A program made the translations under genes and the position numbers. This document shows positions 12,001 through 15,410 of a DNA stretch of 47,173 bases, in pieces. The stretch spans positions 1-47,173 of the forward strand of contig JBDRKE010000012.1 of the NCBI GenBank assembly GCA_043814315.1, read 5' to 3'. The stretch is from JBDRKE01 sp043814315. GTDB lineage: Bacteria; Omnitrophota; Gorgyraeia; Gygaellales; Profunditerraquicolaceae. Numbering within the stretch: position 1 is the stretch's first letter; the number at the start of each line of letters is the position of its first letter. The notes under the pieces were generated by a model. That model saw nothing but the letters and a program-made list of their open reading frames with translations, did not search any database and had not been told where the DNA came from.

Positions 12001-15000
12001 CTCAGGACACTTCCCCGAAGGACACTGAGCGAGAGCGAAGTGCCGGCCAACCGGCCAACCAACAACAGCGCCTCGCCGCTGGCGGCTGAAGAACAGTTCT
12101 ATCGTAGCTCTTCATCTCCCCATATGTTAGATAGAAACGGTGTCAACGACTTTTCTTTGTTTGTGAAAGATTTTCTTTCAAGAATACAAGAGATAGGAAA
12201 GGAGCAGAGGTTAGACAGGAAGGATCTTGTCTCGGCTGCAAAGATTAATGAGCGGGACTTCGCAGATTGGGAAAAGGGAAAAGGAGCCTTCTCTTTCTTT
12301 AAATATGGTTTTATGAGCCTGATTAACAGCTTGAATTTACGTGAAGACCAGCGAGTGGGCCAACTTCTAAAGCTTGGGTTTGACAAGATACTCAATCCAC
12401 CGGAGCGTTCGAGAACAAGAAAATATCAGAAGATTGACAGAGCGTTGCGGTGTCTTCGTGCCATTGATGCAGGATTGAAGTCAGGTATGGTCAGTGAGAC
12501 ACCTGAGGGTTTTGTGTTGGCCAAAAAACCGAATCTTAACACCTTAAGTTGGATAGAAAAAGAGATTTTATACGCAGTATTTCCAGAATACAGAGTCTTT
12601 ATTACTTCTCTATGGAAGGGGGTTGTTAGATTCCGCAATAAAAATCCCAATAGACCTATAACCGAAGGGGAATTGAAATATTTGAGTCATATGGGCGAAA
12701 AAGCTCTCATGGTTATGCAGAAGATGATAGAAGTAGACTCTGACAATAGAGTCGGATGCGAAGTCGGCAAACGCAGCGCCTCGCCGCTGGCGTTCGGTTC
12801 GCCAATTAGCCAATTCGCCAGTTCGCCAATTAGCCAATTTGCCAGTTCGAAACGGCCAACCGGCCAATCCTTCGACAGGCTCAGGACACTTCGTCGAAGG
12901 ACACTGAGCGAGAGCGAAGTGCCGGCCAACCGGCCAACCAACAACAGCGCCTCGCCGCTGGAGGAGGAACTGCCTCTGGTATATTTATGGAACGGAACAA
13001 CAAAAAGATTCAACAAACATAGGGCGGTTGTTTACGATGGGACAGAAAAAAGGTTTTCAAAGGTTAAGAATGCCTTGAGACACTGGATCCCATATGAGAG
13101 CGAGGGATTTGGTATAGATAGAGTTAAGGAGCGCGCCACCGGAAAGATTATTGAAATCCCCGGGATTAAAGCTAATGCCAGAGAAATTATCAAGGGAAAT
13201 ATTGCGAAGCAGGAGCGGTTTATGGTGTTTGAAGCCATGAAGGGCCTGGCAGGTATAGTGGCCCTGGCCAGGTTTGAGATAAACTCAGAGGGTATACTGG
13301 TAACTACTTTTATTGTCTCGCCGCAAATCCGCCGCGACAAAAGGTACCTGAATGAGACAATTATCATGGCCGCGCTTAATTCTCTCTGTGAATTCAGCAA
13401 AAAAAGTTTTGGGAGCACAAAAGTCTGGATTGCCCCGGGAAATCAAGATGTTACCGATTATCTGCTTAAGTTTGAGCCTCGTCAGAAAGAGGGAAAACTC
13501 TTCTTTGACGATGCTGCGGCAGAACGCTGTTTTGACTATATGGTCAGCAGGCGTTCAGAATTAATAGACCTTTCCTTTGAAGGCAGAAAGCCAATTGAAG
13601 TAGGGCTCCATAATGTAAAGCGGTTTGAAGCAGAAAAGGCCTTTAAGGAAAAAAATGAATTCTTTAGGCGCTTCTTTGAGAGTCAAGAGAATGAAAAAAA
13701 TAAAGTCCAAGTCCACGTCCAACAGATGAACAGCGTTAATGGCCAGACGTTTATTGCCGTAATCGGAGACAAAAACGATGAGGATTTCATGGACAAGGCA
13801 AGGTCAGTTGTGCCTGAAGGAAGGATTTGGTGGTTTTTTGCATTGCGTAAAGACCTCGTTATTGATATCTCCGGAAACAAGATTCGTGCGTATTCCGGAT
13901 CAGAAGGTAAAAGAAGTTTCATGCTAAAAGCTTTTGTAAAAAAGAGTTTAAAAGCATTAGCAGGCCAAAACAAGGAGAAAACCAGTCTTGCCATTGCCGA
14001 AGAATACATAAATGAAAATGGTAAAAAAGTGCGAGTGGTCCTGAAGGGTTTAACAGGCGCGCCTTTATTGTTAAAGAGATTAATAGAAAGAAAAAAAGAA
14101 GCGCTCCTTACCTTAGGCGATACGCAGATTTGCATAAAACATCACCGGATAAAAATCACCCCTTCTTCATTGGCCTCGAAGAAACCCGATGATGAAACAA
14201 TAAAAGCTATAAAAGAAGTGCGAAAATGCCTTAATAAAATCTTAATATATTACATTATTTCAGATATACATCTTGCCGATTACTTCGATGGAGAAAAAGC
14301 GAGACAGCTCCTGGGCTTATTAGAAAAAATCGAAGCCGAAGGGTCGCAGCTAATTATTGACGGCGATCTTTTGGACCTTTGGAGGGCTAAATTTGGGCAC
14401 ATTAAACGGATACATGCAAAGGTTCTTGAAAAACTCGATTCTCTAGCAGCAAAAGACCAGTTAGAATATATTGTAGGAAATCACGATAAGCCTCTTCGCA
14501 CGAACCGTAAGCTACGAAAAGCATTTGAAAAAGAATACCCGCACATAAAAATTTCAGATTTCTTCTGGGATCAGGAAGCAGGGCTTTATGTAGAACACGG
14601 AGCAAAACCAGATATCTGGAACGATCTCATTTATAGAGTTGGTTTGGTTGTAACGTGGGTTATTGGTTCAATAGAAAGAATCGCCAGGTCTAAAATCGTC
14701 AAATTCATAAGCCCTAACTTAGCTGAAAAAATAGATCCGTTTTTAACCAAATGGAAAAACGCAATATTGCCTACGGAAGCGTTGGTAAGGCAAGAGGTTA
14801 TCTATCCGTTCCAGAGAATATTTGTGATAGCAGAATTGTATGCCCCGGATGTTAAGGTTATTTGTTTCGGGCATACGCATCAACTAGTCAAGCCGAGAGA
14901 GGGCTGGATTAATCATTTGTTGAACCATGCTTATGGATTCCGTAAATTAGAATACGTTAACTGCGGTCGTTGGCCCGGACTAATGCCACAGTCTGAAAGC

Positions 15001-15372
15001 AGGAATGAGTGGAAGAAAAAGAAAGGATTAAAAGTCGATGAATTGCCTTTACCTGAGAAGAAAGAGCCTCAACCTAGCGGAGATATAATAGTTTATTCGC
15101 GCCTGAGCAAAAGAATTAAAGTTACTAATTCCCGGAAGATTGCAGAGACTTTCGGTCGAGGCCTGAGTCTGCAGGCCAATGGGCGGCTGGCGCAGGCATG
15201 TTCCGCCTCGCCCCTGGCGTGGATAGGTTCCCCTTTGGCAGATGGGGTGTCCCTAAGGAAAGTGGGTGCTGTAGTGGGATTTAATGGGACAAGCATAGAG
15301 CTATTAAGGGGGGTTGAGATGGGTATGCCCCGAAAGGAGGAGGATTTCCTCACTGGGTTAATGGTCCCGTGA
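25..15372 (+). CDS. Giant multi-domain protein (5115 codons), open at the left edge
   Basis: The frame is open from base 1, so the ATG at 25 (weak GGGAG just upstream) may be internal and the gene may be longer. It ends at TGA 15370-15372. It is not one family. Pieces, by residue: methyltransferase (~340-495), helical repeats (~725-1220, 1530-1790, 2060-2120), M48-like peptidase with membrane segments (~1290-1480), a membrane segment (~2583-2608), a second methyltransferase-like domain (~2688-2895), an HTH-like stretch (~4040-4130), an acetyltransferase-like stretch (~4380-4510) and a metallophosphoesterase (~4740-4990). Junctions are made of A-S-P-L-A repeats and weaker SPL/SPV variants. Residues ~2900-3095, ~3417-3593 and ~3646-3885 are the antisense reading of minus-strand TA genes. 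The absence of any stop over 15 kb argues for a translated frame, but whether one full-length protein is made is unknown. Confidence 0.7.
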   Translation: MVTAKEITIPLAIAEILGDLTWKKRFDKLMEFLTLNDFIEQSNKFVAEINTQGFFERAKDPKIWKELSTRRLSLLTTIKPLTWEVANRIPSLLTFCDVTVKNSGVASPLCLFASSPVRQFASFDIVNLLTQQPANHRPTSTAASPLAPRFAYNSVSRIAQYAQRHTQDEKSAALPLGLCSVVIRVQIERHIANLIWLRDGSKNEMSSGILIGELSSIRDRNIMTDEELILRIKKFIEDYTSDEFKKRLATKEDIQEADDLINRVVEELRKSIKIDISHLFLAKSSLCPTPGNERKLTIENLKVYYEKEVTPEDRFTAGGIGWFSPLWFQAVKGLLARLRKKRYFKNVTSATDLGCGDGRLAIALATEQRIRRIVGLEIEGELVASSEKVHREFGDDCRIEFIKEDFLRVDLSGFDLYFYYAFGTRDWKSLGKKLIRSVSAGKLVVVCQYELDGLFNFLKENGFRQVDDFNLSFFIEDYGKRVTMSFGILQQTSNLDRARRSSSPLEPAAASPLAKENHSNSNREVNGLLKDLSIGSIATMETLSATEPSESMRKRIVVLQLPTLELPILKYITVPFCDSEGRLRSEPSNKVETIELSDIIQGKIVLRREPFQKRDSIVKYGNILQFAFKGKTIRATVIGAGMHNFFLVSHEKISNKLEGFAGHGLRWGIGEVERGVLDGTIKIIDSNSAAASPLALGVSYLQRREGLNGSLPVDKKRSASPLAFGSSITGRSMPEALLKKELGCRNYKPKSPQEELKEAEEIYREVLESLYQEFMPLIENNISHVHRWLHQIVVASEFLWLPSTYQYGFDLLENAYAKAGDYVSQADYWRVVTTVIEVMGQHPELRECACQLIGASKTYQGGYRQYSAGHHQRVLCKGLNLNRDDLEFRRLLLLSILSGIGNDNPGLSLALLQEYEEITQSLFKSGFNDSLFKYWKRDQELACVGPAITVWEILAEIPDTAQKILTMAKNLDIQKGNNSKCLELIIKRLKISGLLVRFQEQVRLVIKNLPRQEKDKFYEMLQPDYKWRLGYEGELMRKMRSAVERKDWDYLCSVAHDFLLNVEFKTAEDFASDPCLGEGAFKFGQRTAYGEPIFTLAHVLAELDQYVGLAGKAYLKAAEIGFGMYGMFHLEKSIASVIRSLEIRYVLPYLIKSAMKTIGLTSHGSKQRLILSGLRRLYPLILRDLSWQPAGKIVHCIAAPITVDSAGKAGKGDVSILDKGSLSEREVPDNWTTNNSASPLAHYKIPSFLAQKIPNNNSYREGYYCCASPLTDVPLHNENSEKPSEEDLQKKFELVTQRIIKAFRISFPNFSKIEITSLLLRNSKTAYARLRGIKRMKYEVSVGDRYILGDDDKEGILVALMAHEIGHLPTEKIEKRKDFLRSILCILLAFGTLVFWGILICSLSGLIIYVVNCILTARINEKRQLIADKNALRLLRTAGYKEEELVHLLDMAYFDLMPEAILMRAAYLKRRECLISRIPTGFEDPNSSSGEGAASPLMNNDSSGASSPIDKGARKVLKAARQKNSSRNPTMKQLFEWLNSCNPEDEKKLHQAIERNPKLLDKLVEICDSKEGPSARELQSSLKNLISDLANKERNPQRKSLLYFYLGKLMKTSLFGDSFELLIQAQPIQLKELYLIYVLSFELDNKNMQARLALIDMALTVGESEYAYELFDGIPKKYRNTPNYKSIEGLIELHKGHAEKAAESMLSTYWLIPKEDGKGKITRLMDLAMLHFFLGDKEEMISALIGAYQLLKGMAPDKRSKQLKYLAQLERLADILGIGVDFETLIQQRRGTGSSPVVNKNTNLFASKSILVPDLWEKLSKFIDRINDILKQLQNIAVELEIDNRVYVMLAGNHHSTQKHLHSKDIRQFTREFLNYYKEETERLSRDFKIYANRQKKSLIPEAKQYLAALTNIITEEALIILQANGWNLNKFRQTVRFVLPDKRMSLWNVMLYFGLTGAFKEEAEKRLKANRTIKETAGTFGIKDAAEFGSWLRALGIDIRKQRKNRAMRVHDSTRAASSPLGTDVTNFMIEFCKGIIDELTGLINLPQSAPRTEAEAHIHRYQHYIELSKLYLLRRDYDVVRALDFCKKAEHDFNTSIKLCPGYEGATRIKEELEMQLVKAHFLQRISKNLFLSFQQVIQQIEVLTKGPILQKEFVAEMLKGFINAGIAQLSVDKKGIYFLSPDVSSWLGGALSEQRPKGSSPVSGASGVLPPQPVIPFKIKVRLENGHYSFEKDLSPQIKEIAHKVIPEAEFNRLIKEKKWYNPLAPPRELTLACTLNPDFENPSQQKSLSVKFIRAPEISLGERFSWVALHLSVILPNEQVDSNVFLGELFSVRPARSMPPKIPTWIVKRYIRQDNNGFIKMEDGPCVLYPDGTYWDWRDINPEFYLNKLRAWQKSSGQSLNGWSIYFRHLRRFMPADAVVSVILKEKVIIVYIKNNQWQDALYSAILSKAFILINPHRFILYPFYPESLRSRARLFMRLGQAEECREDKGAAILIEQFTQKAKRLDGSYVGKEKRSFLLFKKAKLAYLNLRIAYIWQRRQFFEQCGPLAAIRALGRCLSTRGKAKLRGYSLVKRGSAGIKLIIILSVAAMILLLRPTIAWPVENRQMENGSGTISGSAASPLAFGSPVRQFASSNRPIGQSFDRLRTLRRRTLSESEVPVNRLINNSASPLWAASPFIKKKVIMNLLKITQREEFSEAYFETAMIFADAILSLSDVNKIMLVGDSAMYLPLILILQGRDITFVEYSEYKVRELMKLKENFEEVLVRSGMKRSLQLQGINEEFGALDIKKHRLEKGSFDLITLIDLVGRYVRGEPRHWLLKAKELLKPKAYLIIDERATTMAGETIMDCLSIIFPNCQRLYRPEIVFQGDYKYEDVSNIPFISRNGFYSVVNPAGSPLANKNRDVPDYFYPLVNGIGWVLVGADNEEWLSVSMNRKIYVQMTQLFDWYPLSYIKDFYPEEPAFFINIYKYSITEFKSFFNFASLELDIQRICLLIESDFHLYLLKIISGDNYYFSIKFFIDDFERLGSEISSRDKAAFETRQYFIRVYDSFFYLLFGKPSLIYPNISMLCIKEFHKEEYNIILTICQADITAAASPLALGGSYPQRRGGLNGSLLEEDQDVLSSPLSNKHLQNKSGSPIARSALHISHGAFSKKTHAASPLAFGSPVCQFASSNRPIGQSFDKLRTLRRRPLSESEVPVNRPTNRSASPLASSVSSSSPLKQLFLADRTGHSMVWRDRPAISLFVKRVEFQRDAQKLLEALNNEKVPIGGVLKWAIPNVEEAVKEKPVEWFRMAMRLGLELIEREGILPCPVLALGVPPAVSFSEGRIKKYKKNLYELKSWTVAVNSKTRQEMLEMYASSWKYTSERAVESVLRKEVYERVKTLLGRICIEAPDRQGDFKKLLENKRSASPLARASSTTKASYLFSRNELFPGQLNIFEDSTQKAPTQFLTFVKWDNSTASIGMAEKNMTTFLADRGKAELFKNADGNGGLKWRDTTHSIQRFPAGLQIQEERGVLLQGIAILPLLSAAIEPARFLLVYGILLMPEQYQQVRRLHHAQLTPETHVFSLKSSFILNITIDPEKSQEPAQPTAASPLAFGSRVLGFSCSRELAVQVTGLFFNPTTNSRTHELTNYNTGASQLAERKHSSNWLKKRPSIGSRVVKPVVNADGLRDKLWIGGDGNLDKLPPTVLLNRGLHSFGNLGSEISFPALMTNPSWNVLENVELIFPPEINLDFICFDCASTIRTIAILVFSHLITPSSLFRINPFRHFGNVDSDNTQPARGHDSTYYMYRSLIRIPQDQTARPSGVIRIPLNNLSIINNLFNISNGDILLVPFSLSVEANFVFVRLNTFTKFLNVHIANNNIKLLSCQIKPFCSFSLLYDSAASPLLQVPGAGCEEQGLPSTQPPAPGTIYNSASPLAFGSPISQFASSPVGEFDNSAFNWQTGKPANRPIDTAASPLAFGSPISQFASSPISQFASSKRPTGQSFDRLRTLPRRTLSESEVPANRPTNNSASPLAAEEQFYRSSSSPHMLDRNGVNDFSLFVKDFLSRIQEIGKEQRLDRKDLVSAAKINERDFADWEKGKGAFSFFKYGFMSLINSLNLREDQRVGQLLKLGFDKILNPPERSRTRKYQKIDRALRCLRAIDAGLKSGMVSETPEGFVLAKKPNLNTLSWIEKEILYAVFPEYRVFITSLWKGVVRFRNKNPNRPITEGELKYLSHMGEKALMVMQKMIEVDSDNRVGCEVGKRSASPLAFGSPISQFASSPISQFASSKRPTGQSFDRLRTLRRRTLSESEVPANRPTNNSASPLEEELPLVYLWNGTTKRFNKHRAVVYDGTEKRFSKVKNALRHWIPYESEGFGIDRVKERATGKIIEIPGIKANAREIIKGNIAKQERFMVFEAMKGLAGIVALARFEINSEGILVTTFIVSPQIRRDKRYLNETIIMAALNSLCEFSKKSFGSTKVWIAPGNQDVTDYLLKFEPRQKEGKLFFDDAAAERCFDYMVSRRSELIDLSFEGRKPIEVGLHNVKRFEAEKAFKEKNEFFRRFFESQENEKNKVQVHVQQMNSVNGQTFIAVIGDKNDEDFMDKARSVVPEGRIWWFFALRKDLVIDISGNKIRAYSGSEGKRSFMLKAFVKKSLKALAGQNKEKTSLAIAEEYINENGKKVRVVLKGLTGAPLLLKRLIERKKEALLTLGDTQICIKHHRIKITPSSLASKKPDDETIKAIKEVRKCLNKILIYYIISDIHLADYFDGEKARQLLGLLEKIEAEGSQLIIDGDLLDLWRAKFGHIKRIHAKVLEKLDSLAAKDQLEYIVGNHDKPLRTNRKLRKAFEKEYPHIKISDFFWDQEAGLYVEHGAKPDIWNDLIYRVGLVVTWVIGSIERIARSKIVKFISPNLAEKIDPFLTKWKNAILPTEALVRQEVIYPFQRIFVIAELYAPDVKVICFGHTHQLVKPREGWINHLLNHAYGFRKLEYVNCGRWPGLMPQSESRNEWKKKKGLKVDELPLPEKKEPQPSGDIIVYSRLSKRIKVTNSRKIAETFGRGLSLQANGRLAQACSASPLAWIGSPLADGVSLRKVGAVVGFNGTSIELLRGVEMGMPRKEEDFLTGLMVP
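337..553 (+). repeat. Composite in-frame SPLA element near the start of the giant frame
   Basis: Core copies at 337-351 and 449-465 bracket a block of GCCAGTTC words and CCGGC/GCCGG words. A degenerate third copy lies at 536-553, after a GCGTATTG/CAATACGC palindromic stretch. All three are read in the A-S/L-P-L frame. Confidence 0.75.
940..1495 (+). other. Methyltransferase-like domain inside the giant frame
   Basis: The translated segment has a class I SAM-binding motif I, DLGCGDGR (around residues 353-360 of the giant frame). An acidic strand end follows (GLEIEGELV), as in SAM-dependent methyltransferases. A downstream strand (FDLYFYYAFG) fits the post-motif region. It runs directly into an SPLE/ASPLA junction at ~1520-1566 without a stop codon. 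The substrate cannot be told. The resemblance is to DOT1-like or generic class I enzymes. Confidence 0.6.
2092..2193 (+). repeat. In-frame SPLA element, type B
   Basis: Two cores (2092-2109 and 2175-2193) flank an insert containing GTTTAAACGGTAGCCTAC. The same insert recurs at about 9355-9377 behind another core, so this is a distinct dispersed element subtype. Confidence 0.75.
3682..3747 (+). repeat. Truncated type A SPLA element
   Basis: Only the right half of the type A element is present (CTCACTGAGCGAGAGGG, then a GTGCCGG word), ending in a complete core at 3731-3747. It looks like a decayed or partial copy. Confidence 0.6.
3870..4480 (+). other. M48-like zinc peptidase domain with membrane segments, inside the giant frame
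   Basis: HEIGH (HExxH zinc motif) is encoded at 4111-4125. It is followed by two hydrophobic stretches (~4160-4275) and then by QLIADKNAL, which resembles the M48 third-ligand region ExxAD. At the position where M48 enzymes normally carry the glutamate ligand this copy seems to have glutamine, so activity is doubtful. The piece starts after an ASPLT junction (~3821) and ends at an AASPL junction (4501-4515). Confidence 0.6.
4501..4515 (+). repeat. Single degenerate SPLA core
   Basis: A single core (GCCTCGCCGCT followed by TATG) marks the end of the M48-like piece. Further weak variants read as SSPV, SSPI or SSPL lie near 3821, 4535, 5401, 6071 and 6630, which may be older junctions. Confidence 0.5.
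7888..8050 (+). repeat. Type A SPLA element (147 bases core to core)
   Basis: A left core, tandem GCCAGTTC words, CCGGCCAAT words, the palindromic block CTTCGACAGGCTCAGGACAC / GAGCGAAGTGCC, a CCGGC word and a right core. Core-to-core spacing is 147 bases, a multiple of three, and the element is read in frame. Confidence 0.85.
8085..8700 (+). other. Second methyltransferase/spermidine-synthase-like domain inside the giant frame
   Basis: Between an ASPL junction at ~8040 and a weaker SPLA junction at 8716-8730 the frame reads a Rossmann-like fold. It has a strand and turn IMLVGDSAMYLPL, the acidic strand end ITFVEYSEY, and later FDLITLIDLVGR and LLKPKAYLIIDERA, which is typical of post-I to motif III in class I methyltransferases. 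The GxG loop is degenerate (GDSAMY), so SAM binding is uncertain. Confidence 0.45.
8818..9033 (-). CDS. DUF2283 protein, likely antitoxin partner
   Basis: A 71-residue protein that starts on ATG at 9033. An AAGGAGGT ribosome site lies five bases upstream, inside the end of the previous gene. The sequence EIRFDQEADALYIQF, then GILIDIDKKGRLFGIEILD, is typical of DUF2283. Members of this family often sit next to DUF4258 or similar genes as a predicted antitoxin. It is the second gene of the minus-strand operon, with no gap to the first. It lies wholly inside the antisense of the giant plus-strand frame. Confidence 0.8.
   Translation of the reverse strand: MEIRFDQEADALYIQFQTGKVKETLKLRDGILIDIDKKGRLFGIEILDVTQRVPIKELGHLNIDLPVHAHA
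9034..9258 (-). CDS. DUF4258 protein, likely toxin of a TA pair (antisense to the giant frame)
   Basis: A 74-residue protein beginning GTG at 9258. The pattern KHANVRINQRGLSKKQIKET and the later strand VIITAYY match the DUF4258 family, small RelE/MqsR-like proteins usually paired with a small partner and predicted to be RNA-targeting toxins. The GTG lies seven bases after a -10 box, so the mRNA is probably leaderless. Its stop codon touches the start of the DUF2283 gene, giving a tight two-gene operon. The plus-strand giant frame reads straight through it in antisense. Repeat cores at 8716-8730 and 9308-9327 bound the pair. The family call is by eye and toxicity is inferred. Confidence 0.75.
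   Translation of the reverse strand: MKFLYTKHANVRINQRGLSKKQIKETVINSDKILPSFKGRLIARRNFGTKTLEVIYKKLNGEIVIITAYYLKEV
9266..9294 (-). promoter_or_regulatory. Sigma70-type promoter for the DUF4258/DUF2283 operon
   Basis: On the minus strand TTGACA (9294-9289) is followed after exactly 17 bases by TATATT (9271-9266). The GTG start of the first gene lies seven bases further on, which implies a leaderless message. The whole promoter is also coding sequence for the giant plus-strand frame. Confidence 0.75.
9308..9377 (+). repeat. SPLA core plus type B insert, right boundary of the DUF4258/DUF2283 cassette
   Basis: A core at 9308-9327 is followed by the type B insert shared with 2110-2160. It lies immediately beyond the minus-strand promoter of the TA pair. 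The left boundary is a shorter core at 8716-8730. Confidence 0.7.
9501..9663 (+). repeat. Type A SPLA element (147 bases core to core)
   Basis: Same layout and same 147-base spacing as the copy at 7888-8050, with scattered substitutions, all read in frame as A-S-P-L-A ... S-A-S-P-L. The right core is slightly decayed. A further weak SSSPL variant follows at ~9676. Confidence 0.85.
10254..10271 (+). repeat. SPLA core, left boundary of the hicBA cassette
   Basis: A single complete core (GCGCCTCGCCGCTGGCG), about 30 bases from the end of the hicA gene. Confidence 0.8.
10303..10527 (-). CDS. hicA: HicA-type mRNA interferase toxin (antisense to the giant frame)
   Basis: A 74-residue protein with the full HicA pattern: VAIRILEKLGF, then KGSHIFFRHPDG with the catalytic histidine, then VVPFHKGEELGRGLLSGILKDI. 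HicA has a double-stranded RNA-binding-like fold and cleaves mRNA. The ATG is at 10527, just after the hicB stop, so translation is probably coupled. The gene is intact, with normal length and catalytic residue. The plus-strand giant frame nevertheless stays open across it. Confidence 0.92.
   Translation of the reverse strand: MSRITPLKPTVAIRILEKLGFTPIRQKGSHIFFRHPDGRSTVVPFHKGEELGRGLLSGILKDIELSWEQFIAAK
10529..10735 (-). CDS. hicB: HicB-type antitoxin (antisense to the giant frame)
   Basis: A 68-residue protein that starts on ATG at 10735, six bases after AGGAGGA on the minus strand. It shows the HicB core: a first strand EFLVLIERDEDG, VGTVPALKGCHTQAKTL and the helix LLQRIKEAILLCLE. HicB folds as a partial RNase H-like domain that covers the HicA toxin. 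The C-terminal DNA-binding extension of longer HicB proteins is missing, so autoregulation would need another route. It comes first in the operon, and one base separates its stop from the hicA start. The pair sits between ASPLA cores at 10254-10271 and 10802-10820. Confidence 0.9.
   Translation of the reverse strand: MKKREFLVLIERDEDGVLVGTVPALKGCHTQAKTLPVLLQRIKEAILLCLEVERPSPLEFVGLQEISV
10757..10785 (-). promoter_or_regulatory. Sigma70-type promoter for hicBA
   Basis: On the minus strand TTGACT (10785-10780) and TAATAT (10762-10757) are separated by exactly 17 bases. A short leader with an AGGAGGA ribosome site (10747-10741) follows before the hicB ATG. Confidence 0.75.
10802..10957 (+). repeat. 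SPLA element with TTCTCGGG/ACGAACTC tandem arms, between two TA cassettes
   Basis: A core at 10802-10820 is followed by three to four GGTTCTCG words. After a spacer come four CGAACTCA words that roughly form the inverted counterpart, then a decayed core (GCGCCTCGCAGTTGGC, 10940-10957). It separates hicBA from the DUF4258/YgiT pair. Confidence 0.75.
11041..11292 (-). CDS. YgiT/MqsA-type zinc-finger protein, likely antitoxin
   Basis: An 83-residue protein whose ATG at 11292 follows GGAAGGAG by seven bases. It has two CxxC pairs, CSYCGG near the N-terminus and CHQCGE ~35 residues later, as in the zinc-binding domain of MqsA/YgiT proteins. After the second pair it has YFTAKVAKRMES, which leads in the longer family members to a DNA-binding helix-turn-helix. 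That domain is absent here. It forms a minus-strand operon with the preceding DUF4258 gene, in the antisense of the giant frame. Confidence 0.85.
   Translation of the reverse strand: MAKHKYSDCSYCGGAVKADKVKVDFWWKDKLYVFEHVPAGVCHQCGERYFTAKVAKRMESSIQKNRWRKFIEVPVTSYPQLIS
11293..11604 (-). CDS. DUF4258 / MqsR-like protein, likely toxin (antisense to the giant frame)
   Basis: A 103-residue protein starting GTG at 11604. The pattern ISLHAQRERYQENIAIADI, EVINNGEIIERYSDD and the closing WLRIITVYIP fit DUF4258, a small RelE-superfamily-like group often paired with YgiT-type zinc-finger antitoxins. The GTG follows the -10 box by seven bases, again suggesting a leaderless mRNA. Its stop directly abuts the ATG of the zinc-finger gene. 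Repeat cores at 10940-10957 and 11678-11696 enclose the pair. Confidence 0.8.
   Translation of the reverse strand: MDIKKLRKCIKSNKYEISLHAQRERYQENIAIADIEEVINNGEIIERYSDDPRRPSCLVLGYSNQRPIHIVCGIMPTGWLRIITVYIPKMPKWVNPEQRGRSN
11612..11640 (-). promoter_or_regulatory. Sigma70-type promoter for the DUF4258/YgiT operon
   Basis: On the minus strand TTGACA (11640-11635) and TATTAT (11617-11612) are separated by exactly 17 bases, and the GTG start follows the -10 box by seven bases. This is the same architecture as the promoter at 9266-9294. Confidence 0.75.
11678..11790 (+). repeat. SPLA element with a distinct GC-rich insert
   Basis: Cores at 11678-11696 and 11773-11789 flank a block with GGTGCCAGGTGCAGGGTGC and its imperfect inverted partner near CCCCGCACCAGGCACG. 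The first core is the right boundary of the DUF4258/YgiT cassette. Confidence 0.75.
11773..12084 (+). repeat. Two adjoining SPLA elements, including a 171-base type A copy
   Basis: Cores lie at 11773, 11894 and 12067. The first unit carries AACTGGC/CCGGCAAACAGGCC words that also occur between genes at 18058 and 23520. The second is a full type A element, 171 bases core to core. Confidence 0.85.
12135..12400 (+). other. Possible XRE-type helix-turn-helix stretch in the giant frame
   Basis: The translation contains KDLVSAAKINERDFADWEKG followed by a helix and LNLREDQR, which has the length and pattern of an XRE/Cro-type DNA-binding domain. The segment is bounded by ASPLA cores at 12067-12084 and 12774-12792. 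The rest of the segment is not recognised. This is a pattern-level call only. Confidence 0.3.
12774..12963 (+). repeat. Type A SPLA element, near-identical to 11894-12084
   Basis: Core-to-core spacing is 171 bases, the same as the copy at 11894. The two copies differ by only a few bases, for example TTCCCCGAAGG versus TTCGTCGAAGG. This implies recent copying or gene conversion. Confidence 0.9.
13170..13560 (+). other. Acetyltransferase (GNAT)-like segment in the giant frame
   Basis: The segment reads GLAGIVALARFEINSEG, then TTFIVSPQIRRDKRYLNETI, then a helix and a strand ending KVWIAPGN. This order of beta strands, an R/K-rich loop before a helix and a final strand resembles GNAT acetyltransferases, where the loop binds CoA pyrophosphate. 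The loop is not the canonical RxxGxG, so this remains a tentative fold guess. Confidence 0.35.
14240..15010 (+). other. Calcineurin-like metallophosphoesterase domain in the giant frame
   Basis: All the metal-site motifs of the family are visible in order: SDIHLAD (~14258), DGDLLDLW (~14360), GNHDK (~14475), EHG (~14595) and GHTHQ (~14869). The layout is like UDP-2,3-diacylglucosamine hydrolase or related phosphoesterases, with an inserted helical region of about 60 residues before GHTH. It is the best-preserved enzyme in the giant frame and is probably catalytically competent if translated. The substrate is unknown. Confidence 0.75.
15202..15219 (+). repeat. Last SPLA core near the end of the giant frame
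   Basis: A slightly altered core (TCCGCCTCGCCCCTGGCG) lies 50 codons before the stop. A second SPLA occurs ten codons later. Confidence 0.6.
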
Positions 15373-15410
15373 AGGCCAAGGTAAAGCGAAGATAAACAAC
15401 AAAGGTTCAG

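Noticed and set aside
11700..12084. Possible CRISPR array because of many short repeats
   Set aside because: Repeats are nested palindromic words of unequal size with no uniform spacers and no cas genes nearby.
1..15372. Giant frame dismissed as a pure artefact
   Set aside because: Chance openness over 15 kb at this base composition is implausible, and several embedded domains are well formed; misassembly cannot be excluded from sequence alone but is not needed.
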